From: Nocardia yamanashiensis NBRC 100130
GTDB lineage: Bacteria > Actinomycetota > Actinomycetes > Mycobacteriales > Mycobacteriaceae
DNA: 59,902 bases
Assembly (NCBI RefSeq): GCF_001613325.1
Contig: NZ_BDCD01000047.1
Coordinates: 1-59,902, forward strand
Direction of reading: 5' to 3'
This document shows positions 43,421-51,250 of the stretch, piece by piece (the stretch's first letter is position 1; each line of letters begins with the position of its first letter). The notes below the pieces were generated by a model that ran no database searches, was not told where the DNA came from, and saw only the letters and a program-made list of their open reading frames with translations. The translations under genes were made by a program, and so were the position numbers.

Positions 43421-44424
43421 CGGGCGCTACGGGCGGCACCGGCGGGGTGATCGTCGAGGGCATCGAGAAGGCGTTCGGTGGCGTATCCGCCTTGCGCGGC
43501 ATCGATTTCGTGGCGGAACCGGGGGAGATCCTCGGCTTGCTCGGACCCAACGGGGCGGGCAAGACCACCACCGTCGACATCCTCTCCACGCTGCTCGCAC
43601 CCGACGGCGGCCGGGCGGCGGTGGCCGGGCACGATGTGGTGCGCGAGGCCGCCGCGGTCCGCCGGTCCATCATGCTGACCGGACAGTTCGCGGCGCTCGA
43701 CGGCATGTTGTCCGGGTACGAGAACCTCGTCTTGTTCGGCCGCCTCCAGGGGTTGAGCAAACGGGACGCCCGGGCGCGCGCGGACGAACTCCTCGAGACC
43801 GTCGAACTCACCGAGGTGGGGGCGCGGCGCGTCGGCACGTATTCCGGGGGCATGCGGCGGCGCATCGATATCGCCTGCGGTCTGGTCGTGCGCCCGGAGG
43901 TGGTGTTCCTGGACGAACCCACCACGGGGCTGGATCCGCGCAGCCGGCAAGGGGTTTGGGAGCTGGTGCGGACCTTCCGCGACGACGGCATCACCACGCT
44001 GCTCACCACCCAGTACCTGGAAGAAGCCGACGCGCTGTGCGATCGCATCGTGGTGATCGATCACGGTGCGGTCGTCGCCGAAGGCACCGCCGACGAGCTC
44101 AAGGCGCGCACCGGATCCAGCTATTGCGAGATCGTCCCGCTGCACGCGCAGGAGCTCGAGATCATGCAGGCGGTGCTGGAACAGATTGCGCCACAGCGGC
44201 ATTCCGCATCCTGCACCGAGACCGACCGGCTGACCGTGCCAGCACCGGACGGCGCGAAAACGGTTGCCGAGGTACTGCGCCTGCTCGACGGCGCGGGCAT
44301 CGAACTGGCCGATATCGCGCTGCGGCGGCCATCGCTGGACGATGTATTCCTCTCGCTCACAGCCAGTCCCGGCAAACATGCCGCCCCCGAGCCTGGCGCC
44401 GCACGTAAGAAGGTGCATCCGTGA
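43417..44424 (+). CDS. drrA: ABC exporter ATP-binding protein, DrrA type
   Basis: About 335 residues. Walker A GPNGAGKTTT, signature YSGGMRRRIDIA, Walker B VVFLDEPTTGLD and the long C-terminal domain (ending PSLDDVFLSLT) are typical of the daunorubicin-resistance (DrrA) ATPase family, which energises export of antibiotics and complex lipids. Its ATG overlaps the NRPS stop (ATGA) and its own stop overlaps drrB (GTGA), placing it in one coupled operon with the synthetase. It most likely exports the NRPS product. Confidence 0.93.
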   Translation: MTGATGGTGGVIVEGIEKAFGGVSALRGIDFVAEPGEILGLLGPNGAGKTTTVDILSTLLAPDGGRAAVAGHDVVREAAAVRRSIMLTGQFAALDGMLSGYENLVLFGRLQGLSKRDARARADELLETVELTEVGARRVGTYSGGMRRRIDIACGLVVRPEVVFLDEPTTGLDPRSRQGVWELVRTFRDDGITTLLTTQYLEEADALCDRIVVIDHGAVVAEGTADELKARTGSSYCEIVPLHAQELEIMQAVLEQIAPQRHSASCTETDRLTVPAPDGAKTVAEVLRLLDGAGIELADIALRRPSLDDVFLSLTASPGKHAAPEPGAARKKVHP

Positions 44425-45242
44425 CCGCCGTGATCCGCTTCGATTCGGTGCGCGCCACACCCGTCGCGGTACAGCAGTGGTGGGCGCTGAGCGGGCGGCT
44501 CGTCGTACCTGCCGTGCGCTCCGGTGAAGTACTGACCTCGGTGATCGCCCCGGCCGTGTTCACCGCCGGGTTCTACATCCCGCTGAACATCGTGATGTCC
44601 TTCGCCGGAACGGGTTACAGCAGCTACGCGCAATTCATGATGCCGCTGGTGATCCTGCAGGCGAGCGCCTTCACCGCCATCTCGGCCGCCATGCGCGCCG
44701 CCACCGACGCGGTTTCGGGACTGGACCGCCGCTTCCACACCATGCCGATCGGGGCGCTGGTGCCGGTGGCCGCCCGCATGTCCGGATCCTTCCTGCGCTT
44801 GTGCATCGCCCTGGCCGCGGCCCTGGTCTGCGGGCACGTGATCGGCTTCCGGTTCCGGCTCGATGCCGCGCACACGCTCGGCTTCGTGGTGTTCGCGCTG
44901 TGCATCGGCATGGTGTTCACCCTCGCCGCCGATGTCGTCGGCACGGCATCGCGGAGTCCGGAATCGATCACCCAGATCCTCGGGCTGCCGCCGCTGATCC
45001 TCGGGCTGCTCTCCACCGGCCTGGCGCCCGCGAGCCAATTCCCGGAGTGGATCCAGCCTTTCGTGCGCAATCAGCCGGTCTCCCAGTTCGCCGCCGTACT
45101 GCGCGCACTGGCCGGTGACAGTGGCGGCGGCGCACCCGTCCTCACCCTCGGACTGATCACGCCCGCCCTGCTCTGGATCGCGGCGATCGCCCTGCTCTGC
45201 CTGCCCCTGGCCTGGCGGCTGAACATCCGGAGCGCCGCATGA
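44421..45242 (+). CDS. drrB: ABC-2 type exporter permease, DrrB type
   Basis: About 273 residues with six membrane helices and the ABC-2 layout. LDRRFHTMPIGALVPVAARM is the cytoplasmic loop after the first helices, and the late PEWIQPFVRNQPVSQFAAVLRALAG is typical of DrrB/NodJ-like permeases. The GTG start overlaps the drrA stop by 4 bases. It forms the membrane channel with the next gene's product. Confidence 0.92.
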   Translation: MTAVIRFDSVRATPVAVQQWWALSGRLVVPAVRSGEVLTSVIAPAVFTAGFYIPLNIVMSFAGTGYSSYAQFMMPLVILQASAFTAISAAMRAATDAVSGLDRRFHTMPIGALVPVAARMSGSFLRLCIALAAALVCGHVIGFRFRLDAAHTLGFVVFALCIGMVFTLAADVVGTASRSPESITQILGLPPLILGLLSTGLAPASQFPEWIQPFVRNQPVSQFAAVLRALAGDSGGGAPVLTLGLITPALLWIAAIALLCLPLAWRLNIRSAA

Positions 45243-46018
45243 CAATGCTGTTGCGCGACACCATGATCCAGACCCAGCGGCTCCTGCTGCGCTGGACCCG
45301 CCACCCGGTCACCCTGCTGGAAACCCTGGTCATCCCGTGCCTGCTGCTGTTCGTCCTCAACACCGTGATCGGCTCCCAGGTCAGCCGATTCTCCGGGCAC
45401 AGCGCCCTCTACGGCTCGGTCCCCATGGTCGCCGTGATCGGCGCGCTCTCCGGTGCTGTGGCGAGCGGCGCCATGCTGTGGCGTGAACGCGAAGCCGGTC
45501 TGCTCGCCAGATTCTGGATCCTGCCCGTGCACCGCGCCTCGGGCCCGGCCGCCCGCGTACTGGCCGAAGGCGCCCGAATCCTGCTGGGCACCTTGATGAT
45601 CGTGGCCTTCGGTTACCTGCTCGGCTTCCGCTTCCAGCAGGGCGTGCTGCCCGCCCTCGCCTTCGTGCTCATCCCCGTCCTGCTCGGCCTCGGCTTCGCC
45701 ACCGTGGTCACCGCCATCGCCGCCCTCGCGCCCAAAGCCACACTGGTGGAAAGCATGACGATCCTGACCTCGCTGCTGATGTTCTTCAGCACCGGCTTCG
45801 TCCCGCTCAATGCCTACCCGCGCTGGATCCGCCCCGTCGTCGAACACCAGCCGATCTCGGTCACCATCGAAGCCATGCGCGCACTGTCCGAAGGCGGCCC
45901 CCTCGCCCGGCCGCTCACCCTCAGCTTCGCCTGGTCGCTGACGGCCCTGTGTCTCTTCGCAGTCCCGGCCGTCCTCGGCTACCGCCGCGCCAGCCGCTCC
46001 CATCCCGCCCCGGCCTGA
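45239..46018 (+). CDS. drrC: ABC-2 type exporter permease, DrrC type
   Basis: About 259 residues with six membrane helices; WREREAGLLARFWILPVHRAS and YPRWIRPVVEHQPISVTIEAMRAL are the paired landmarks of DrrB/DrrC permeases. The start overlaps the previous stop by 4 bases (ATGA). This is the last gene of the NRPS-drrABC operon; a hairpin follows. Two distinct permease genes, as here, are the arrangement known from lipid exporters such as DrrABC of mycobacteria. Confidence 0.92.
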   Translation: MTMLLRDTMIQTQRLLLRWTRHPVTLLETLVIPCLLLFVLNTVIGSQVSRFSGHSALYGSVPMVAVIGALSGAVASGAMLWREREAGLLARFWILPVHRASGPAARVLAEGARILLGTLMIVAFGYLLGFRFQQGVLPALAFVLIPVLLGLGFATVVTAIAALAPKATLVESMTILTSLLMFFSTGFVPLNAYPRWIRPVVEHQPISVTIEAMRALSEGGPLARPLTLSFAWSLTALCLFAVPAVLGYRRASRSHPAPA

Positions 46019-46050
46019 GCCGGCGCGCGGCTCGCACTGGCACGCCGGCT
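46018..46050. terminator. Hairpin at the end of the NRPS operon
   Basis: AGCCGGCG pairs with CGCCGGCT across 17 bases, starting at the last base of the drrC stop codon. It lacks a T-run and lies between convergent genes; a weak or Rho-assisted terminator is likely. Confidence 0.4.
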
Positions 46051-46069
46051 GTGCCCCTGGTAGCGCCGA

Positions 46070-46288
46070 TCAGCTGACCAGGGTCAGGAACTCCTCGAGG
46101 CTGATCCGCTGATCCCCGTCCAGGTCGGCCTTCGCCAGAATCGACAGCGCGGCCTGCTTGGCGGCCTCGGACGAGAAGCCGTACGCCTGCACCGCCTGCG
46201 TGTACTCCTCGACGGTCAGATACCCGTCCCCGTTGACGTCGACCTTCTCGAAAACCGCCTTGGCTTCCGCCACCGTGAACCCGCCCAT
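46070..46288 (-). CDS. Small EF-hand calcium-binding protein
   Basis: About 72 residues with two canonical EF-hand loops, DVNGDGYLTVEE and DLDGDQRISLEE, each with the D-x-D/N-x-D pattern and terminal Glu. The first loop and its flanking helix (AEAKAVFEKV) form a calbindin/calerythrin-like pair. GGAGGAG precedes the ATG at 46288. It is probably a cytoplasmic calcium sensor or buffer; its partner is unknown. Confidence 0.92.
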   Translation of the reverse strand: MGGFTVAEAKAVFEKVDVNGDGYLTVEEYTQAVQAYGFSSEAAKQAALSILAKADLDGDQRISLEEFLTLVS

Positions 46289-46478
46289 ACCCACTCCTCC
46301 ATCATGTTTCGCACCGTATACAGCCCCAGGAGTATCGCAGAGACGCCGAGACGGCAGCGGCCGGATCCGCGCGGTCGGCCACACCACCGGTTTAGTGTGA
46401 CTGGAGGTAGCAGAAACTGATCGGGTGTGACACGCTGAAGCCGTATTGCTGCGACCAATGAAGGTGCGGGTGTCGACG

Positions 46479-47366
46479 ATGACCGATGTATCCGATCGTG
46501 AGCCGGACGGCGTGTGGAGCGATCCGGGCCGGATCGCCGTGTTCCGGCGGGGTGAGCTGGTCTTTCCGGTGCAGGATACCGGGCCGCTCGACGGGGAACC
46601 GGTACTGCTGCTGCACGGCTGGCCGCAGGACTCGCGGAGCTGGGCCGAGGTCGCGGAGCTGTTGAATCAGGCCGGATACCGGACGTTCGCGCCGGACCTG
46701 CGCGGGGCGAGCAAAACGGCGGCGCCGCGGCGGCGGTGGGCGTACCGGCTCGACGAGGTCGCCGCCGACGTGGTGTCGATGGTCGAGCAGATCGGGCGGC
46801 CGGTGCACGTGGCCGGGCACGACTGGGGCGCGGCGGCGGCCTGGGCGGCGGCCACCACCGGTCATGGCGGAATAGCCTCGCTGACAGCGCTTTCGGTGCC
46901 GCACCCGGGAGCGTTCGTACGGTCGATGCTCACCACCCGGCAGGGCCTGGCGTCGTGGTACATGTACGTCTTCCAGCTGCCGGTGCTACCGGAGAGAATC
47001 TTGCGGACCGAGCTGTTCCTGCGGCTGCTGCGACAGACCGGGCAGCCCGCGGAAGTGGCGCGACGGGACTCGGATCGCCTGCGGGACAAGGTGATCGCGC
47101 GCGGCGGCTTGAACTGGTATCGGGGCATGCTGCTGTCCTCGCCACGATTCCTGCGCGGGCGCGTACGGGTGCCGGTGCTGCAGGTGTGGAGCGACGGCGA
47201 CACTGCGGTCCTCGAGCACGGCCCCCGCCGCTCGGGCCGATACGTCGACGCGCCGTTCCGGTTCGAAGTGGTTCCCGGCGTATCGCATTGGCTGCCCGAC
47301 GAAGCGCCCGGCCAGGTGGTGAAACTCCTGACCGGGCACTTCGCGGCGATCGACGGGGACAGCTGA
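46479..47366 (+). CDS. Alpha/beta hydrolase (epoxide hydrolase/haloalkane dehalogenase type)
   Basis: About 295 residues. The oxyanion motif HGWPQDSRSW and the nucleophile elbow GHDWGAA with Asp are those of epoxide hydrolases and dehalogenases, which use an Asp nucleophile. The acid and base candidates are in WSDGDTAV and VSHWLP. Start choice is uncertain: ATG at 46479 or 46458. It lies next to stress-type small genes with no obvious pathway, so the substrate is open. Confidence 0.88.
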   Translation: MTDVSDREPDGVWSDPGRIAVFRRGELVFPVQDTGPLDGEPVLLLHGWPQDSRSWAEVAELLNQAGYRTFAPDLRGASKTAAPRRRWAYRLDEVAADVVSMVEQIGRPVHVAGHDWGAAAAWAAATTGHGGIASLTALSVPHPGAFVRSMLTTRQGLASWYMYVFQLPVLPERILRTELFLRLLRQTGQPAEVARRDSDRLRDKVIARGGLNWYRGMLLSSPRFLRGRVRVPVLQVWSDGDTAVLEHGPRRSGRYVDAPFRFEVVPGVSHWLPDEAPGQVVKLLTGHFAAIDGDS

Positions 47367-47377
47367 ACGAAAGCCGT

Positions 47378-47866
47378 TCACTCGGCGAAGGCCGCGCGCA
47401 GCTTCGCCTCCTGCTCGGCCGAGAGATTGCTCGCGATCAGCTGCCCGTGCTGCCCGGCCACCCGGTCGTGCACGCGGTCGGCGACGGCGCCCGAGGTGAG
47501 GGCGAACAGCGCCGAAGTGCCCGGCGTGACTTCCTTTTTCACCCGGTCGATGAAGTCGTCGTCGATGCCGACATCGGTGAGCGCCCCGCCGATGGCCCCG
47601 CCGAGCGCGCCGAAAGCGGCGCCCAGCAGCGGCACGAAGAACAGCAGCCCGAACAGCATCCCCCAGAAAGCGCCGTTCAGCGCGCCGAAGCCGGTGACAT
47701 TGTTGAGCTGGCGGGTCTTCGGTTTCTTCGCGCCCGCCGGCCAGGTCACCAGGGCCGCATCGTGGACGGTGATGAGTTCCTCGGACTGGAGTTCCTTCAG
47801 GGTGTGCAGTGCGGTCTCGGCTCCGGTTTCGGAGGGGAACTTCCAAACGGTCAGGGTGCCTGCCAT
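47378..47866 (-). CDS. DUF1269 family membrane protein
   Basis: About 162 residues. GTLTVWKFPSETGAETALHTL and the central glycine-rich membrane segment (FWGMLFGLLFFVPLLGAAFGA and then GGAIGGALTDVGIDDDFI) define DUF1269. Such proteins occur in stress-induced actinomycete loci, with no known biochemical role. AAAGGA lies before the ATG. It is the third gene of an operon with the SHOCT and DUF6325 genes (gaps of 36 and 15 bases). Confidence 0.88.
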   Translation of the reverse strand: MAGTLTVWKFPSETGAETALHTLKELQSEELITVHDAALVTWPAGAKKPKTRQLNNVTGFGALNGAFWGMLFGLLFFVPLLGAAFGALGGAIGGALTDVGIDDDFIDRVKKEVTPGTSALFALTSGAVADRVHDRVAGQHGQLIASNLSAEQEAKLRAAFAE

Positions 47867-47902
47867 ATTCGTGATTCCTTTCGACGGGATTATCGAGACG
47901 GG

Positions 47903-48214
47903 TCAGCCGAGCAACTGGGCCTTGGCCGCGGCGAACTCGGCATCGGTGAGCGCGCCCGAGGCGTGCAGCTTGCCGAGCTGTTCGAGGCGGGACACCAGAT
48001 CCTCGGCCGGGGGAGCGGGCGGCGAGATCGGTTGCGGCGGCGGGGAATAGACGGCCTGCTGCTGTTCGGCGTACGCCTGCTGCTCGGCGGCGCGCTGCTC
48101 GGAGCGGCGGTTCACGGCGTTCGCGGTGGCGCTGGCGGTACCCGCGACCACGGCGGTACGGGCCACGGTGCCGATCAGGCCGGGGCGGCCGAAACGGGCT
48201 CTGCGAAGAATCAT
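47903..48214 (-). CDS. SHOCT-domain protein
   Basis: About 103 residues. After an N-terminal hydrophobic part (TVARTAVVAGTASATANAV) and a Gln/Pro-rich linker, the C-terminus LVSRLEQLGKLHASGALTDAEFAAAKAQLL is a textbook SHOCT domain, a short oligomerisation or regulation module. AGGAAAGG lies before the ATG at 48214. It is the middle gene of the DUF6325-SHOCT-DUF1269 operon. Confidence 0.9.
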   Translation of the reverse strand: MILRRARFGRPGLIGTVARTAVVAGTASATANAVNRRSEQRAAEQQAYAEQQQAVYSPPPQPISPPAPPAEDLVSRLEQLGKLHASGALTDAEFAAAKAQLLG

Positions 48215-48229
48215 GTGCGGCAACCTTTC

Positions 48230-48655
48230 CTACGATGACGCCAGGGCGGCGTCCAGGGCATCGCGGTCGACCTGGACGTGGAGGATGACATCGCCGTCGG
48301 CCCGGCGAACGGTGTCGGCGAGGCTGCGGGCCCAGGTCTCCTCGTACACGACCACCACGGCGGAGGTGCCCGCGCGCATGGTGGAGCGGATCGGTTCGAG
48401 GTCGGAATCGCTGACCAGTTCGCGGCCGTTGCCGGTGAGCCCGGTGAGGCCGAGCTCGTCGAGCGGCTCGTCGAAATCGATCTCGGTGATGTAGCCGTTG
48501 GCGTCCTTGGACAGGAACACCAGGTCGAGCACCGTCACATACCCCCGATCGACCACGTCCCGCAGCGCGGCCCGCACGCTCACATCGAGCTGGGTGCCGG
48601 GAAATCCGATCACCACCAGCTCCACGGGCCCGAGATTCGAAGTTGTTTGCGCCAT
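48230..48655 (-). CDS. DUF6325-type small protein
   Basis: About 141 residues. GPVELVVIGFPGTQLDVSV at the N-terminus, LDLVFLSKDANGYITEIDFDE and the Ala/Val-rich end (SAVVVVYEETWARSLADTVRRA) match the DUF6325 proteins found before SHOCT genes in many actinobacteria. The role is unknown. It is the first gene of the three-gene operon and is divergent from the SulP transporter (86 bases between starts). Confidence 0.8.
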   Translation of the reverse strand: MAQTTSNLGPVELVVIGFPGTQLDVSVRAALRDVVDRGYVTVLDLVFLSKDANGYITEIDFDEPLDELGLTGLTGNGRELVSDSDLEPIRSTMRAGTSAVVVVYEETWARSLADTVRRADGDVILHVQVDRDALDAALASS

Positions 48656-48741
48656 GCGGTGATGCTCGCGGCGCCGGCCCGGGCGCGCCTCACCCACCGG
48701 GGGTGAGGTCGGGTGCGCGGCCGTCGGCCTAGGGTGAGCGA

Positions 48742-50421
48742 ATGAGCGCCCGATGGCCGGTTTTCGAATCGCTGCAGGGTTATCGCACGGCGTGGCTGTG
48801 GCCCGACGTGCTGGCGGGACTGACGGTGTGGGCGGTGCTGGTGCCCGAAGCGCTGGCCTACGCCACCATCGCCGGGGTGCCGCCGGTGACCGGGTTGTAC
48901 GCGGCGGTGCCGGCGCTGGTGCTGTACGCGCTGGCGGGCAGTTCCCGGCACCTGGTGGTCGGGCCGATGTCGGCGACCGCGGCCCTGTCGGCCGCCATCA
49001 TCACGCCGCTGGCGGGCAGCGATTCGGGGCGCTACCTGGCGCTCTCCACGGGGCTGGCGATTGCCACGGGGGTCCTGGGATTGCTGGCCGGGCTGATCCG
49101 GCTGGGCTTCGTGGCGGCGTTCATCTCCGAGCCGGTGCTCAAGGGGTTCATCGTCGGGCTGGCCCTGACCATCATCATCGGGCAGGTGCCGAAACTGCTC
49201 GGCATCGGCAAGCATTCCGGCGATTTCTTCGAACAGGCGTGGGGCGTGCTCACCCACCTGGGTGAAACGCAATGGCGCACAGCGCTTGTCGGCGCGGTCA
49301 GCTTGGCCATCGTGGTCGGGCTGAAGCGGTGGCTGCCGCTGGTGCCCGGCTCGCTGCTGGCGGTGCTGCTGGGCATTCTCGCGGTGCGGCTGCTGCATCT
49401 GGACGAGCACGGCGTCGCGATCGTCGGCCATATCGATGCCGGTCTGCCCGCCCTCGGCCTGCCGGCCGGGGTGAGCTTCCACGATTACATCGATCTGCTC
49501 GGCCCCGCGGTCGGCGTGCTGCTGATCGGGTTCGCGGAAGGGCTCGGCGCGGCCAAAACCTATGCGGCCAAAGCCGGTTACAGCATCGACCCCAACCGGG
49601 AACTGTTCGGCATGGGCGCGGCCAATCTGGGATCGGGGCTGGCCTCGGGCATGGTCGTCAACGGGAGTCTCTCCAAGACCGCGGTGAACGGTTCCGCCGG
49701 GGCGCGCACCCAGCTCAGCGGTCTGGTGGTCGCCGCGCTCACCGTGCTGACCCTGCTGTTCCTGACCGGACTGTTCGAGAAGCTGCCCGAAGCCACCCTG
49801 GCCGGTGTGGTGATCGCCGCGGTGATCGAACTCGTCGACTTCGCCGCGCTGCGCCGCCTCTACCAGGTCTGGACCGCCCGGCTGGGCAGCATCTACGGCC
49901 GCGCCGCCCGCGCCGATTTCACCGCCGCCCTCGCCGCCATGCTCGGCGTGCTGCTGTTCGACACCCTGCCCGGACTGCTCATCGGCATCGGAATCTCCAT
50001 GGTGCTCTTGGTGTATCGCGCCTCCCAGCCGCATGTGGCCGCTCTCGCCCGGCACGGCACGCTGTGGCTGGACGCCGAACAGCACCCCGACCTGCCGCGC
50101 CGCGACGACCTGCTGGTGGTGCGGGTGGAATCCGGGCTGTTCTTCGCCAATGCCGACTACGTCCGCGAGCGGATCGAGCAGCTGTGCACCGATCGCACCC
50201 GCCTGGTCGTGCTCGACGCCGAAACCTCGCCGAGCATTGACGTCAGCGCCGCCGAGATGCTCGATCAGCTACGAGACAGCTTGGCGCGCAAACGAATCGA
50301 CTTCCGTATCGCTCGCTCCGTCGGCCAGTTCGGCGACGCCCTGCACAGCGCGGACCGCGGCGACCGGTCCATCCGGGTGTATCCCACCGTGGCCGCCGCG
50401 ACCGCCGATCTGGAGCACTGA
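48742..50421 (+). CDS. SulP-family inorganic anion transporter with STAS domain
   Basis: About 559 residues. The N-terminal half has the SulP/SLC26 signature (LVPEALAYATIAGVPPVTGLYAAVPALVLYALAGSS, in part) and about ten to fourteen membrane helices. The C-terminal 110 residues (LVVRVESGLFFANADYVRERI, then LDAETSPSIDVSAAEML) are a cytoplasmic STAS domain. The substrate could be sulfate, bicarbonate or another anion; sequence alone does not decide. It ends 6 bases before the convergent PLDc_N gene. Confidence 0.93.
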   Translation: MSARWPVFESLQGYRTAWLWPDVLAGLTVWAVLVPEALAYATIAGVPPVTGLYAAVPALVLYALAGSSRHLVVGPMSATAALSAAIITPLAGSDSGRYLALSTGLAIATGVLGLLAGLIRLGFVAAFISEPVLKGFIVGLALTIIIGQVPKLLGIGKHSGDFFEQAWGVLTHLGETQWRTALVGAVSLAIVVGLKRWLPLVPGSLLAVLLGILAVRLLHLDEHGVAIVGHIDAGLPALGLPAGVSFHDYIDLLGPAVGVLLIGFAEGLGAAKTYAAKAGYSIDPNRELFGMGAANLGSGLASGMVVNGSLSKTAVNGSAGARTQLSGLVVAALTVLTLLFLTGLFEKLPEATLAGVVIAAVIELVDFAALRRLYQVWTARLGSIYGRAARADFTAALAAMLGVLLFDTLPGLLIGIGISMVLLVYRASQPHVAALARHGTLWLDAEQHPDLPRRDDLLVVRVESGLFFANADYVRERIEQLCTDRTRLVVLDAETSPSIDVSAAEMLDQLRDSLARKRIDFRIARSVGQFGDALHSADRGDRSIRVYPTVAAATADLEH

Positions 50422-50427
50422 TTCCGT

Positions 50428-50802
50428 TCAGGCCAGGGCCTTGGCCTTCAGCTGATCGAACTCCTGCTGGGTGATGGTGCCTTCAGCCAGTAGGAGCTGA
50501 GCTTGGGCGATCTGCGCCGAGGGGTTGGTTCCGGCGGTTTGCTGAATGTATGCGGCTTGGGCTTCCCGGATCTGCTTGGCCTGCGCGGTGGAGCGTTCCT
50601 GCATGCCTTTGCCGCGGGCGACGAGGTAGACCAGGGAGGTGAGGATCGGCAGGAAGATGAGGAATACGATCCACACCGCCTTCATCCAGCCGGAGGTGGC
50701 GTCATCGCGGAACAGGTCGCCGATTATGTAGAACAGCAACAGCAGATACGCGATGAAGGCGAAGCTCACGATAATCAGCCAGAGCACTTCCCAGAACGAC
50801 AT
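50428..50802 (-). CDS. PLDc_N / SHOCT membrane protein
   Basis: About 124 residues. Two N-terminal membrane helices with FYIIGDLFRDDATSGWMKAVWI match the cardiolipin-synthase N-terminal (PLDc_N) domain; QIAQAQLLLAEGTITQQEFDQLKAKAL is a C-terminal SHOCT domain. The two are often fused in actinobacterial stress proteins. It lacks a phospholipase domain. It starts 4 bases after the end of the next small gene. Confidence 0.88.
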   Translation of the reverse strand: MSFWEVLWLIIVSFAFIAYLLLLFYIIGDLFRDDATSGWMKAVWIVFLIFLPILTSLVYLVARGKGMQERSTAQAKQIREAQAAYIQQTAGTNPSAQIAQAQLLLAEGTITQQEFDQLKAKALA

Positions 50803-50806
50803 TTTC

Positions 50807-51049
50807 CTACCTCCGTGGTGTCGGTTGCGGAGCGGTACTGATCAATGCGCTGACCCAGCGTGTCGACGGATCTGTATCCAGCAGAACGGCTTTCGGATCG
50901 GACAGGATGCCGGTGAGACCGCTGAGCGTCTTGCCCGGCAGGTCGAGCGCGATGGCGTAGGCGGCCGGCAGCACGATGAGCCCGCGCGGAATCGACCAGG
51001 TTGCGGGCCGCGGGATCGGGCCGGTGCCGGGCGTCGCATCGGAGGCCAT
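50807..51049 (-). CDS. Small hypothetical protein
   Basis: About 80 residues. It is supported by AAGGGAG 8 bases before its ATG and by tight spacing (4 bases) to the downstream PLDc_N/SHOCT gene. The hydrophobic middle (GLIVLPAAYAIALDLPG) is marginal for a membrane helix. I do not recognise a family. Confidence 0.6.
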   Translation of the reverse strand: MASDATPGTGPIPRPATWSIPRGLIVLPAAYAIALDLPGKTLSGLTGILSDPKAVLLDTDPSTRWVSALISTAPQPTPRR

Positions 51050-51184
51050 CGCCGTGTCTCCCTTCGGGACGGCCGCGTGGGCGACACGGCTCACGGCGAG
51101 TATTCGCCGGTGGCGCGGGGATGACCATCGCCCGTTTCGGGTGAGCCCGGGGAAAAAGATTCTCCGGCTTTCACAATTCGAGTA

Positions 51185-51209
51185 GTTTGCTCCGCTAAAC
51201 TCCGGGAAT
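51185..51209 (+). promoter_or_regulatory. Near-consensus SigF/SigB-type promoter before LuxR regulator
   Basis: GTTT-N15-GGGAAT differs from the three GTTT-N15-GGGTA(T) boxes near the sigma gene by one base in the -10 element. It ends 41 bases before the ATG. The mismatch makes this tentative. Confidence 0.35.
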
Positions 51210-51250
51210 CGAGCGCGGTCGAAGTTCGTCGATGGAAATCGGGAGGGGCG

